From a bacterium (GTDB lineage: Bacteria; UBP14; UBA6098; JAFGQG01), in the NCBI GenBank assembly GCA_016930435.1, contig JAFGGQ010000064.1, positions 1-22,807 on the forward strand: a stretch of DNA of 22,807 bases, written 5' to 3'. The notes beneath the pieces were generated by a model. That model saw only the letters and a list, made by a program, of their open reading frames with translations, was not told the DNA's origin and searched no databases. Both the position numbers and the translations under genes were made by a program. The first letter of the stretch is position 1. Each line of letters begins with the position of its first letter. Shown here piece after piece: positions 8,096 through 15,701 of the stretch.

Positions 8096-9586
8096 TCAAC
8101 GGCGGTTCGATCCACCCAATATGCCGCCAAGTATGCCACGAATAATCTGTCGGCCGACCTGGCTGCCAACCGAACGCGCGGCTTGTTTGGCCATTGTCTC
8201 CACCATACCCTGCCGGCGTTTGGTTCCCCACAGCAAATCGCCAAACAGCTTTCCGCGTTCAGATTGTTTTTCAGAATCCTCTTTATCGGCATAGGGCTTA
8301 CCAGCTTCCCTTTCTAATGCTTTACGGCTGAGTATTTCATAAGCGGACTCCCGGTTTACCAGAGTATCATACTTACCATTAACTGGGCTACGGGCTCTCA
8401 CTGATGCGCGCTCTTCAGGGGTGACCGCACCCATCCGGCAGCGAGGCGGACAGATCAGGGTATGCTGTACTGCCATCGGAATACCCTTTTCCTGGAGTGT
8501 TGAAACAAGTGCTTCACCAACTCCAAGCTGTGATATGACTTTGGCAACATCAAGGTTCGGATTTGCTACGAAGGTTTCCGCCGCTGTTTTTACCGCCTTC
8601 TGGTCGCGCGGGGTATAAGCCCTCAGGGCGTGTTGGATACGATTTCCAAGCTGCCCCAAAATATCGTTCGGGATGTCGTCAGGGAATTGCGAACAAAAGT
8701 AAACTCCAACCCCCTTGGAACGGATGATTCTCACGACCTGCTCTACTTTCTGACGCAAGGTAGGGGGGGCATCATCAAATAGCAGGTGAGCCTCATCGAA
8801 AAAGAAAGCCAGTTTGGGTTTCTCAAGATCGCCTACTTCGGGAAGGTTTTCGAATAATTCTGAGAGCAACCATAAGAGAAAACTTGAATACATTCTTGGT
8901 TTCAAGATGAGTTGATTTGCAGCCAGGATATTTATTATGCCCCTGCCGCTGAGGTCGGTGCGAAGCAAATCGTTGAGTTCAAGAGCGGGTTCACCGAAAA
9001 AGGCTTCACCACCTTCCCTTTGAAACGCCAACAATGCGCGTTGAATTGCAGCAATTGACTGTGTGCTTACAAGCCCGTATTGTGTGGAAATCTCCTTGCG
9101 ATTATCCGCAATGAAACTCAGCAGAGCGCGCAGGTCGTCGAGGTCGAGAAGCAAAAGGCCCTGGTCGTCAGCGAATTTAAAACCAATTTCGAGCATCCCG
9201 GCCTGGACGTCATTAATCTCCAGAATACGACCCAACAGGTTCGGACCGATCTCGCTTATGGTAGTGCGTACCGGATGACCGGCTATACCGAATAAATCCC
9301 AAAACATTACCGGATTAGCTTCATTGGTATAACCCTCAATACCTATTTGGGCAACACGGCTTTGAATTTTTTCGTTGCTAATGCCTGCCATTGCCAAACC
9401 GGCGACATCCCCTTTTACGTCGGCCATAAATACCGGAACACCCATCCGGGAAAAACCCTCTGCCAGTACCATAAGTGAAACAGTCTTGCCGGTACCGGTG
9501 GCTCCTGCTATCAATCCATGGCGATTCCCATACTTAGCAAGTAATCTGACAGGATGCTCCCCCTTGCCAATAAGTATCTGATTCAC
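8096..9586 (-). CDS. HerA/YjgR-like (DUF853) NTPase
   Basis: A 496-residue RecA-type ATPase of the helicase HerA-like DUF853 group (E. coli YjgR type); its cellular role is not established. Walker A is GATGTGKT at 28-35 and Walker B is FFFDEAH at 261-267. The opening QILIGKG...GLIAGATGTGKT, the ADVKGDVAGLA strand and the Gly-rich basic tail GGILGGSNRR are family traits. The GTG start is fixed by a perfect AGGAGG site 6 bases upstream. It follows aqpZ by 32 bases on the same strand and is probably co-transcribed with it. By eye it is richer in GC than the + strand operon, consistent with but not proving recent acquisition. Confidence 0.92.
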   Translation of the reverse strand: MNQILIGKGEHPVRLLAKYGNRHGLIAGATGTGKTVSLMVLAEGFSRMGVPVFMADVKGDVAGLAMAGISNEKIQSRVAQIGIEGYTNEANPVMFWDLFGIAGHPVRTTISEIGPNLLGRILEINDVQAGMLEIGFKFADDQGLLLLDLDDLRALLSFIADNRKEISTQYGLVSTQSIAAIQRALLAFQREGGEAFFGEPALELNDLLRTDLSGRGIINILAANQLILKPRMYSSFLLWLLSELFENLPEVGDLEKPKLAFFFDEAHLLFDDAPPTLRQKVEQVVRIIRSKGVGVYFCSQFPDDIPNDILGQLGNRIQHALRAYTPRDQKAVKTAAETFVANPNLDVAKVISQLGVGEALVSTLQEKGIPMAVQHTLICPPRCRMGAVTPEERASVRARSPVNGKYDTLVNRESAYEILSRKALEREAGKPYADKEDSEKQSERGKLFGDLLWGTKRRQGMVETMAKQAARSVGSQVGRQIIRGILGGILGGSNRR

Positions 9587-9618
9587 ACGTTACCTCCTCT
9601 TTGAGGATGCTATTATTG

Positions 9619-10308
9619 TCATTTTTTCTCACTACCGATAAGACGATAGACCATTGCGCCAAGAATTCCGCCTATTATAGGGGCAACCCAGAAAAGCCAA
9701 AGCTGTGAGACTGCCCAATTGCCTGCAAATATGGCAACACCGGTACTGCGCGCAGGATTTACAGATGTATTTGTTACAGGGATGCTGATCAAATGAATAA
9801 GGGTTAGGCATAAACCGATTGCAATAGGTGCGAAACCCTGAGGAGCCCGTTTATCAGTAGCGCCAAGAATGACAAGTATAAACATCATGGTCATGACCAC
9901 CTCGGTTATCAAGGCTGAAAGCAAGCTGTACCCGCCTGGTGAATGAGCGCCGTAACCATTTGAAGCAAAACCCGAGGATACATCGAAGCCAGCTTTGCCG
10001 GTCGCAATGAGATACAGAATTCCACCCGCTGCAATTCCACCCAGTACCTGAGCAACGATGTAGGGGAGTAACTCTTTTGCAGGGAAACGGCCACCCGCCC
10101 AGAGACCAAAAGAAACTGCGGGATTAAGGTGACAACCGGATATGTGCCCGATGGCGAAAGCCATCGTAAGAACGGTCAAACCAAATGCCAGCGATACTCC
10201 CAGCAGACCAATGCCGACCTCTGGAAATGCAGCCGCTAATACAGCGCTTCCACATCCCCCAAGCACCAGCCAGAAGGTCCCGAAAAACTCAGCGCCATAC
10301 TTCTTCAC
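9619..10308 (-). CDS. aqpZ: Aquaporin Z, water channel
   Basis: Inner-membrane water channel of the MIP family with six membrane segments. Both pore motifs are present: HLNPAV (60-65) and SVNPARS (182-188). The selectivity filter Phe42, His172, Thr181 and Arg187 matches the water-specific set of E. coli AqpZ, not a glycerol facilitator. An ATG at 10344 or 10323 is possible, but AAGGAGG at 10320-10314 stands 6 bases upstream of the GTG at 10308, and a protein from there has 229 residues, close to the 231 of E. coli and starting at the same point. Cys59 directly precedes His60-Leu-Asn-Pro-Ala. Long segments match the enterobacterial protein as I remember it, suggesting transfer. Confidence 0.95.
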   Translation of the reverse strand: MKKYGAEFFGTFWLVLGGCGSAVLAAAFPEVGIGLLGVSLAFGLTVLTMAFAIGHISGCHLNPAVSFGLWAGGRFPAKELLPYIVAQVLGGIAAGGILYLIATGKAGFDVSSGFASNGYGAHSPGGYSLLSALITEVVMTMMFILVILGATDKRAPQGFAPIAIGLCLTLIHLISIPVTNTSVNPARSTGVAIFAGNWAVSQLWLFWVAPIIGGILGAMVYRLIGSEKK

Positions 10309-10312
10309 TTTT

Positions 10313-10320
10313 CCCTCCTT
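10313..10320 (-). promoter_or_regulatory. Ribosome binding site deciding the aqpZ start
   Basis: On the minus strand AAGGAGGG followed by AAAA and GTG. This lies inside the longer open frames, so it argues for the GTG at 10308 as the true start. Confidence 0.75.
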
Positions 10321-10378
10321 CATTCCAATTATTAAAATGACCAAGAATTAAGATTTATTTTATCTGAATAATAATTCT

Positions 10379-10407
10379 AATCTGTTTTTATTATTATGCA
10401 AGGTCAA
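10379..10407 (-). promoter_or_regulatory. Candidate promoter for aqpZ
   Basis: TTGACC at 10407-10402, 17-base spacer, CAGATT at 10384-10379 followed by AGAA. It is about 70 bases upstream of the aqpZ start. The -10 is weak by the standard consensus and is called mainly because of the shared YAnnTT pattern. Confidence 0.35.
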
Positions 10408-10435
10408 AATAATCATCATTTAGTAAATATTCATG

Positions 10436-10470
10436 AAAAAAAAAGCCTCCCCAAAATAGGGAGGCTTTTT
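10436..10470 (-). terminator. Rho-independent terminator, bidirectional in form
   Basis: GCCTCCC (10445-10451), a 7-base loop CAAAATA and GGGAGGC (10459-10465) form a perfect stem. It is flanked by nine A on the left and five T on the right, so the stem can extend as A:T pairs. Read on the minus strand it ends the 903-residue gene with a 9-base T-run, about 30 bases after its stop, and separates it from the aqpZ promoter. Confidence 0.93.
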
Positions 10471-10495
10471 AAACAACTGTATTATATGAATGCTG

Positions 10496-13207
10496 CTATT
10501 TTAGCAGGGTCATTTTCTGGGTCAGAACCTTGGTTCCATTTGAGAGTCTGCAGAGGAATATCCCGCTTCCCGCTTCGGTTCCATTGCGGTCTGTACCGTC
10601 CCAGTTTACCCGGTAATATCCGGGTGAGAGGTGTGAATCTACCAGGCGTGAGACTATCTCGCCCTTGATATTGTAGATGGTCAATTCAACCTGGGATGGT
10701 TCGTCCACGGCAAAGGAAATGGTGGTAGAAGCATTGAATGGATTGGGGAAGTTTGGATTTAGTGTAAAAGCTTCGGGAAGATTATTGGTGTTTTCCTTTA
10801 CCAGTGTATAACCACAAGTGACGGGTATGGATGTGGTGTCTATTTCGCCGTCGATATCAACGATTGCGAAGATGTGTTCAACGGTAGAAAGATGAGCCGG
10901 GTCGGTTGGGCAGAATGTGACCATGACATTAACTTCATCGCCTGCATCAAGTGTGAATTCGGTAGTTCCCAGGATGCTGAAAGGGCTATCGGTATAGAGG
11001 TCCATTACTTCAACTGGAGCAGAGCCGGGATTCAGTAGCATAAAGGATGCGGTGTCGCAGGTGCCGACGGCAATGGAGTCAAAGATGATACCGGCTCTGG
11101 AGAAGACCAATCTGCCAACATCAGAAGCCAGATCAAAGACATAGAAGGTTCCGGTAGTATCGGCGCAAAGTACGTGTCCGCCGGCATCCAGCACTTCAAG
11201 AGCTAAGCGGCCGTCAACGGAATCGGCTGACAGCCCGGGTATTTGCCACCATAGGCCGATGATGGAGTCAGCCAGTGCGGTTCCCTGCAGGTCGAATGTA
11301 GCGCCATCGTCCTGGGAAAAGAGAAGGTTGACCTGGTAAGCATCCTCGCAGTGAAGGTCCCATCTTATTAAGAAAAAGTCGAAAGTATCTTCGGGTGCAT
11401 CGGTATAGTAGAAAGGAAAGTATTTTCCGTCGAAATCCCAGAGGAACGTAATAGCGCAATCGTCAGAGCCAGGGATCATGGAAGTGGGTACTTTATGATA
11501 GATAATCGGATTGTATGTGACCGTTCCCGCATCCACGGGTACTGCGCCGGCATCGGTATCCAAGACATAAAGCAGGTGAACGAAATCGTCCACGACCAGG
11601 GCCATAGAGGGGTCTAACTCGGAGTCGCAGGAATCTGGTGCAGCATAGGGAGTATGCGAATTAGTGACGTTAATAGGAGGTCCCCAGGACAGGCCGCCAT
11701 CGTCGGATCTGACCAGGAATACCTCTTGATTGGGTATGCCATCTTCGGAAACGTCATATTGGACGTAGTATAGTGAGTCATCAAAAGAGGTCATGTAACC
11801 GCCGTACCAGTCCCAGAAGTAAATCTGATAACTGACGTAGAGGGCGCCATCGGGACCTTCAGCGATCTCCGGGGCGAAGGCGCAAGGCCATGTGCGGTAA
11901 AGATTTGATGCCATTGAAGTGCCGAAGTTGCGTCCGGAATAAAGCTTGGTTACGTCGGTTATCTCGTCGGTAGCTTCGGACCAGTGTTTAATAACGCTGG
12001 CATTGTAAACTGTGGAGTCATCACATGGATTACCTGTATTGGCAGCGGTGTATGCGATCTCGGTCCAGACCAGATGCAGCATATTATCGCTGTCATAGTA
12101 GATACAGAGGTCCCGGGTAGGGCGGGTATAGACGTAAACAGATTCGGCATCGGTTTCGTCGTAAGTCCAGAAGATGAGTTCGGAATGGCTGACGGGACGG
12201 GGGCCGTAGTTCGTGACATTAATCCACTCACTCCAGGTTTCACCTAAATCCTGTGATTCCGTATAGCCTATATTATAGTGATTAGTCCAGTTACAGAAGC
12301 TGGTATCGGTATCATAGATGTATCCTATAGCCACTTTTTCTGCGGATGGTGCGGTTGCAATATCAGGAGCGAGGAGTTCGGAGCGATCCACTACGAAGTA
12401 TTCGCCGGTAAAGCTCATCGAGAAACCGGTAGTGTTCACGGTTCCTTTCCAATAACAAAGCCAGTCGTTTAATGCTGTGGTGCCGAATGAGTCGGTGGAT
12501 GCATTTCCGATAACGTGAAGGTCATCGTACATATCAACAGCGATTTTTGGCCAGATCATCTTGAGGTCAACGCCAAAATCGGGGTCATAGCAATATGGTG
12601 GTTCGGTAGCCATCAATCCGCCACGTGTACCGCTAGCGAGGTATCCCCAGTCGGTGGAAACTCCTGTGTGGAAATTGTCTGGCGCGCCCCCGGTACGTTG
12701 GTGGAAAGCGGGAAAGGGCATCAATAAGCTATTTACAGCAATAGTATTATAACCGGCTTTGAAAGAACCTTCAGCGGCAATTCCGCCAAGGCTGCTTGAA
12801 GGGGTTACGGGCCAGAGCCAATCACCATCGGCTTCTTTAAAATTATAGTGAATATGACGGGGATCAAGAGATGGATTATACCCGCACATCCAAGCCACAT
12901 GAACGTTTCTGTCGGAATCAAGAGCAATCATCCGGCCGATGGTTGAATTCGCCTGCATATCATAGTAGGATGCGCCAACCGTATCTATTTCACCGATAAT
13001 ACGGTCTGGTGAAGGGCTTTTGGTCCCATAAGCAGATGGGGGGTGAATAGTCCTGCCTCGCAAGGCCTGTTTTCCAAATGGATCCTGAGGTGTTCTGTAA
13101 TCCAATCCCTTGGACAATTTGGGATTGTGAACCTGTCCCCAGAGAACCGAGGCTATTAAGAGGGTCATCAGGACCACCAAAATAAGCCCACTCCAGCGTT
13201 TCAACAT
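10496..13207 (-). CDS. Secreted Asp-box (sialidase-like beta-propeller) protein with ASH-like and sorting domains
   Basis: A large exported protein of 903 residues. A signal peptide (hydrophobic 7-23, ending near LWGQ) is followed by a region of repeated beta-rich blades with Asp-box motifs SQDLGETW (318-325), SDDGGLSW (501-508) and probably SQDDGATF (631-638), the pattern found in sialidase/BNR propellers. No sialidase catalytic Arg triad can be assigned, so an enzyme role is not claimed. Residues about 700-795 (LVFSRAGIIFDSIAVG...) resemble an ASH/choice-of-anchor-D Ig domain. Residues 815-903 carry NFPNPFNASTTISFAV, WDGTDRNG and SGIFLCRL, the type IX-like sorting domain. AAGGAGGAG before the ATG is a strong ribosome site. 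It is a single-gene unit with its own terminator. Confidence 0.85.
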   Translation of the reverse strand: MLKRWSGLILVVLMTLLIASVLWGQVHNPKLSKGLDYRTPQDPFGKQALRGRTIHPPSAYGTKSPSPDRIIGEIDTVGASYYDMQANSTIGRMIALDSDRNVHVAWMCGYNPSLDPRHIHYNFKEADGDWLWPVTPSSSLGGIAAEGSFKAGYNTIAVNSLLMPFPAFHQRTGGAPDNFHTGVSTDWGYLASGTRGGLMATEPPYCYDPDFGVDLKMIWPKIAVDMYDDLHVIGNASTDSFGTTALNDWLCYWKGTVNTTGFSMSFTGEYFVVDRSELLAPDIATAPSAEKVAIGYIYDTDTSFCNWTNHYNIGYTESQDLGETWSEWINVTNYGPRPVSHSELIFWTYDETDAESVYVYTRPTRDLCIYYDSDNMLHLVWTEIAYTAANTGNPCDDSTVYNASVIKHWSEATDEITDVTKLYSGRNFGTSMASNLYRTWPCAFAPEIAEGPDGALYVSYQIYFWDWYGGYMTSFDDSLYYVQYDVSEDGIPNQEVFLVRSDDGGLSWGPPINVTNSHTPYAAPDSCDSELDPSMALVVDDFVHLLYVLDTDAGAVPVDAGTVTYNPIIYHKVPTSMIPGSDDCAITFLWDFDGKYFPFYYTDAPEDTFDFFLIRWDLHCEDAYQVNLLFSQDDGATFDLQGTALADSIIGLWWQIPGLSADSVDGRLALEVLDAGGHVLCADTTGTFYVFDLASDVGRLVFSRAGIIFDSIAVGTCDTASFMLLNPGSAPVEVMDLYTDSPFSILGTTEFTLDAGDEVNVMVTFCPTDPAHLSTVEHIFAIVDIDGEIDTTSIPVTCGYTLVKENTNNLPEAFTLNPNFPNPFNASTTISFAVDEPSQVELTIYNIKGEIVSRLVDSHLSPGYYRVNWDGTDRNGTEAGSGIFLCRLSNGTKVLTQKMTLLK

Positions 13208-13284
13208 CGCTCCTCCTTTTTGTTCTTGGTTTTAATTCCTTTTTAATAATTTGATACTTTGCAATTTTAAAGTAACTTTGATTT

Positions 13285-13307
13285 GTATAATACTTATTTA
13301 ATTATAC
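13285..13307. repeat. Inverted repeat in the leader of the 903-residue gene
   Basis: GTATAAT (13285-13291), a 9-base centre, ATTATAC (13301-13307): a perfect 7-base inverted repeat. It lies just downstream of the predicted promoter and could be an operator, or the minus-strand TATAAT at 13306-13301 could itself serve as a -10. Confidence 0.5.
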
Positions 13308-13317
13308 TGAACATTTT

Positions 13318-13345
13318 AAATTAGATTGTTATCGTCAATTGTCAA
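13318..13345 (-). promoter_or_regulatory. Candidate promoter for the 903-residue secreted protein
   Basis: Perfect TTGACA at 13345-13340, 16-base spacer, TAATTT at 13323-13318 followed by AAAA. It would give a leader of about 100 bases. The alternative -10 is the TATAAT at 13306-13301, but that has no good -35. Confidence 0.45.
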
Positions 13346-13365
13346 GGAAAAAGTCTTTATGTTAT

Positions 13366-15642
13366 TTATTCAGGGTCTTTAAGTTGCTGGATTTTTTCCA
13401 GTTCATCCTGCGCCATTTTAAAATCGGAGGATTGTTTTAGTGCTATTTCAAGCTCACTTGATGCTTCATCAAAGCGTCCCATTTTAGCCAGAATGATACC
13501 TATATTGAAGTGCAATTCCGGTGAATCATAACCCCTTTCAAAAGCATAATTAAAGTGTTCAAATGCTTCCTGATAGCGTCCCAACCTGTCCAGCGTTGTG
13601 CCCATTTGGAGATGAGCATCCAGAAAAAAGGGATTCAGCGCTAAAGCGCGGCTAAGATGATTGAAAGCATCCTCAAATTTTTCTTGCTTTCCCAATATGG
13701 ATCCGATATTGTAATGAAAGTAGCTGTTCAAAATGCTATCAGGCGCCGCAATCTGGCTCTGTTCCTCGAATATGTTACCCATATCGTAGCTTCTGACAAA
13801 TGTTTTAAAGGGCTTTTTTAATCCGGTAAGGTAGAGTTTTAGGGCTGTTTTAAAATCACCTGTCTTCTGCGCAATTGCCCCCCCTGTAAGCCATAAACGT
13901 TTATCCTCCGGTGATATTTCAAGGCCGGACCGGATCAATTCGAATGCCCGTTCGTGGTCTTTGAAATTATTGCAGCTTATAGCCAGGTTCAAATAGCCCT
14001 CTGGGAAGCTTTCACGCGCATCGATAGCCTTTTCGCCCCATTCAATAGCTTTTGTGCTATCCCCCCTGAGCCTTGCAAGAACCCCCAGATTGCTTAGCGC
14101 TTCGGCATTACCGGGATTATATTTTAACTCCTCCATGAAAAGGGAATCCGCTTTTCCATAAAGACCCTCTTTAAAATATATTCCTCCCAAATTCAACCGG
14201 GCATCGGGAAGTGCAGGATAAAGAACCAGCGCCAGTTCATATTCCTGTTGGGCATCATGAAGGTTACCATTTCGCAGAAAAATATTGCCAAGCTGGAAAT
14301 GAGAATAGGCGCGATTCGAACTGCGGAAGTCCAAAATATTTAGATTAACCATGAGGGACAAAAGGGCTAAGATGAGTAATATAAGAAGAAGCTTCTTCCA
14401 TCGTTGATTTTTAAACAGCTCAAAAAGTTGAATTAATGAATAGGAGCTAAAGATAATCAGTATGGGCACAACCGGGATACGGAAACGGGCGATAACAAAG
14501 AAAATCACGACGGAGATGCTATAGGAAATAAAGATTAAGGTCAGCAGTAATGCTCCCCGGTTTTTGATGGCTAAGATCATTCCCAGCAATCCCAATGGGC
14601 AGATTAGCCAATAGCCAATATAGGGTTTAAGGAGGGGGGAGTATGAGCTGATAAATTCAAGACTGCCATTGTTCCCGATTTCGTAGTGATTAAGGAAAAT
14701 ATAAACTTTTTTCAGGAAAAGCAATGTCGCTTGCCCCGGTTCATTTTTAATGAAATCCAGTCCCCTGTTAAAGAAAAAAGAGGATATCTGGGAGGGTTTA
14801 AGCTCCCTTCCGGATTCCTTTTCAGCCCTGAATTCGCACTCTTTGTAGTCCCAGCGATATCCCAATTCGGGTACCACTGCGCTGAACCCATCGGATTTTG
14901 GATTATTCCCTATGTAGAAGTTGATACCAGCCTGAGATGAGATCAAGACCAAATCCTTTTCTGCCCGGTAGTTCAGATAGGTTACAGGAAGGATTATTAA
15001 CCCCAATCCCCAAAGGAAGATCAGGGCAGGTTTCAAAACAATACTCACTGGTTTGCTGTAGAATATCCACCACAGGAGAATAAAGGGTACTGTGATCAGG
15101 ATATTGGGCCGGGTAAGAGCTGAAAACCCTAATATGATTCCGGAAATGAGAAACATAAAAATTTTGTTTTTATTTAGCGCAATAAAGAAAGTATAGATAA
15201 AGAGAAGGTTCCAGAAGAGTGCCATGGAGTCCAGAAGCAGCCGGCATTCAAAGAGAATAAATGTAGGGTAGATGGCACAGAGTAACCCGGCGATCAATGC
15301 CATTACTCTATTTCGAAAGAGTTTAAGTGTAACTGCGTAAGTGAGGTATATGCCAGCTATTCCCATTAGGTGCTGAATTATCCGGGGTACCAGCAGGTTT
15401 TCAGGGAAGATAGCATATAGGCCCCCTAAGAAATATGGGTAAAGCGGGGCTCTGAAGAAGACAGCATTAGGGAGAAGGTGTCCCCGGGCGATTGCCCCAG
15501 CCCACAAATGATGATACAACTCATCAACTATCGGGGTGCTGAAGAAGGGTGAATGCCTGAAGTAGAAAAGGTGTACAAGGCGCAGTAAAGCGCCCAGTAT
15601 TATAATGCTAAATAGCCACAGACGGGAAGTTATTCGATTCAT
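13366..15642 (-). CDS. GT39/ArnT-like membrane glycosyltransferase fused to a TPR domain
   Basis: A 758-residue two-part protein. Residues 1 to about 430 form many membrane helices with the PMT_2/GT39-type layout: a first loop with Asp40-Glu41 (in TPIVDELYHH), the position of the catalytic acidic pair in ArnT/PMT enzymes, then FRAPLYPYFLGGLYAIF and ALTRPN. Such enzymes transfer sugar from a polyprenyl-phosphate donor on the outer side of the inner membrane. Residues about 445-750 are eight or nine TPR units (for example NAEALSNLGVLARLRGDSTK), predicted periplasmic if the last helix is oriented outward. The acceptor is unknown. There is only a weak ribosome site before the ATG; it sits 59 bases behind the metalloprotease gene and may share its message. 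Confidence 0.88.
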   Translation of the reverse strand: MNRITSRLWLFSIIILGALLRLVHLFYFRHSPFFSTPIVDELYHHLWAGAIARGHLLPNAVFFRAPLYPYFLGGLYAIFPENLLVPRIIQHLMGIAGIYLTYAVTLKLFRNRVMALIAGLLCAIYPTFILFECRLLLDSMALFWNLLFIYTFFIALNKNKIFMFLISGIILGFSALTRPNILITVPFILLWWIFYSKPVSIVLKPALIFLWGLGLIILPVTYLNYRAEKDLVLISSQAGINFYIGNNPKSDGFSAVVPELGYRWDYKECEFRAEKESGRELKPSQISSFFFNRGLDFIKNEPGQATLLFLKKVYIFLNHYEIGNNGSLEFISSYSPLLKPYIGYWLICPLGLLGMILAIKNRGALLLTLIFISYSISVVIFFVIARFRIPVVPILIIFSSYSLIQLFELFKNQRWKKLLLILLILALLSLMVNLNILDFRSSNRAYSHFQLGNIFLRNGNLHDAQQEYELALVLYPALPDARLNLGGIYFKEGLYGKADSLFMEELKYNPGNAEALSNLGVLARLRGDSTKAIEWGEKAIDARESFPEGYLNLAISCNNFKDHERAFELIRSGLEISPEDKRLWLTGGAIAQKTGDFKTALKLYLTGLKKPFKTFVRSYDMGNIFEEQSQIAAPDSILNSYFHYNIGSILGKQEKFEDAFNHLSRALALNPFFLDAHLQMGTTLDRLGRYQEAFEHFNYAFERGYDSPELHFNIGIILAKMGRFDEASSELEIALKQSSDFKMAQDELEKIQQLKDPE

Positions 15643-15701
15643 TACTTAGAACGTATTAGATTGATATAATTTAAGATATAATAATTGCTTAAAGTAATAA
15701 T

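Noticed and set aside
8080-9581. Open frames opposite and within the HerA-like gene
   Set aside because: They are shadows of a well-supported ATPase frame, with no ribosome sites and no recognisable domains.
8096-9586. HerA-like ATPase as part of an anti-phage system (HerA with a nuclease partner)
   Set aside because: The sequence is of the YjgR/DUF853 type and the neighbour is aqpZ; no nuclease, SIR2 or DUF4297 partner is present.
10309-10344. Longer N-terminus for aqpZ
   Set aside because: AAGGAGG lies inside this extension and the shorter protein matches the E. coli start and length.
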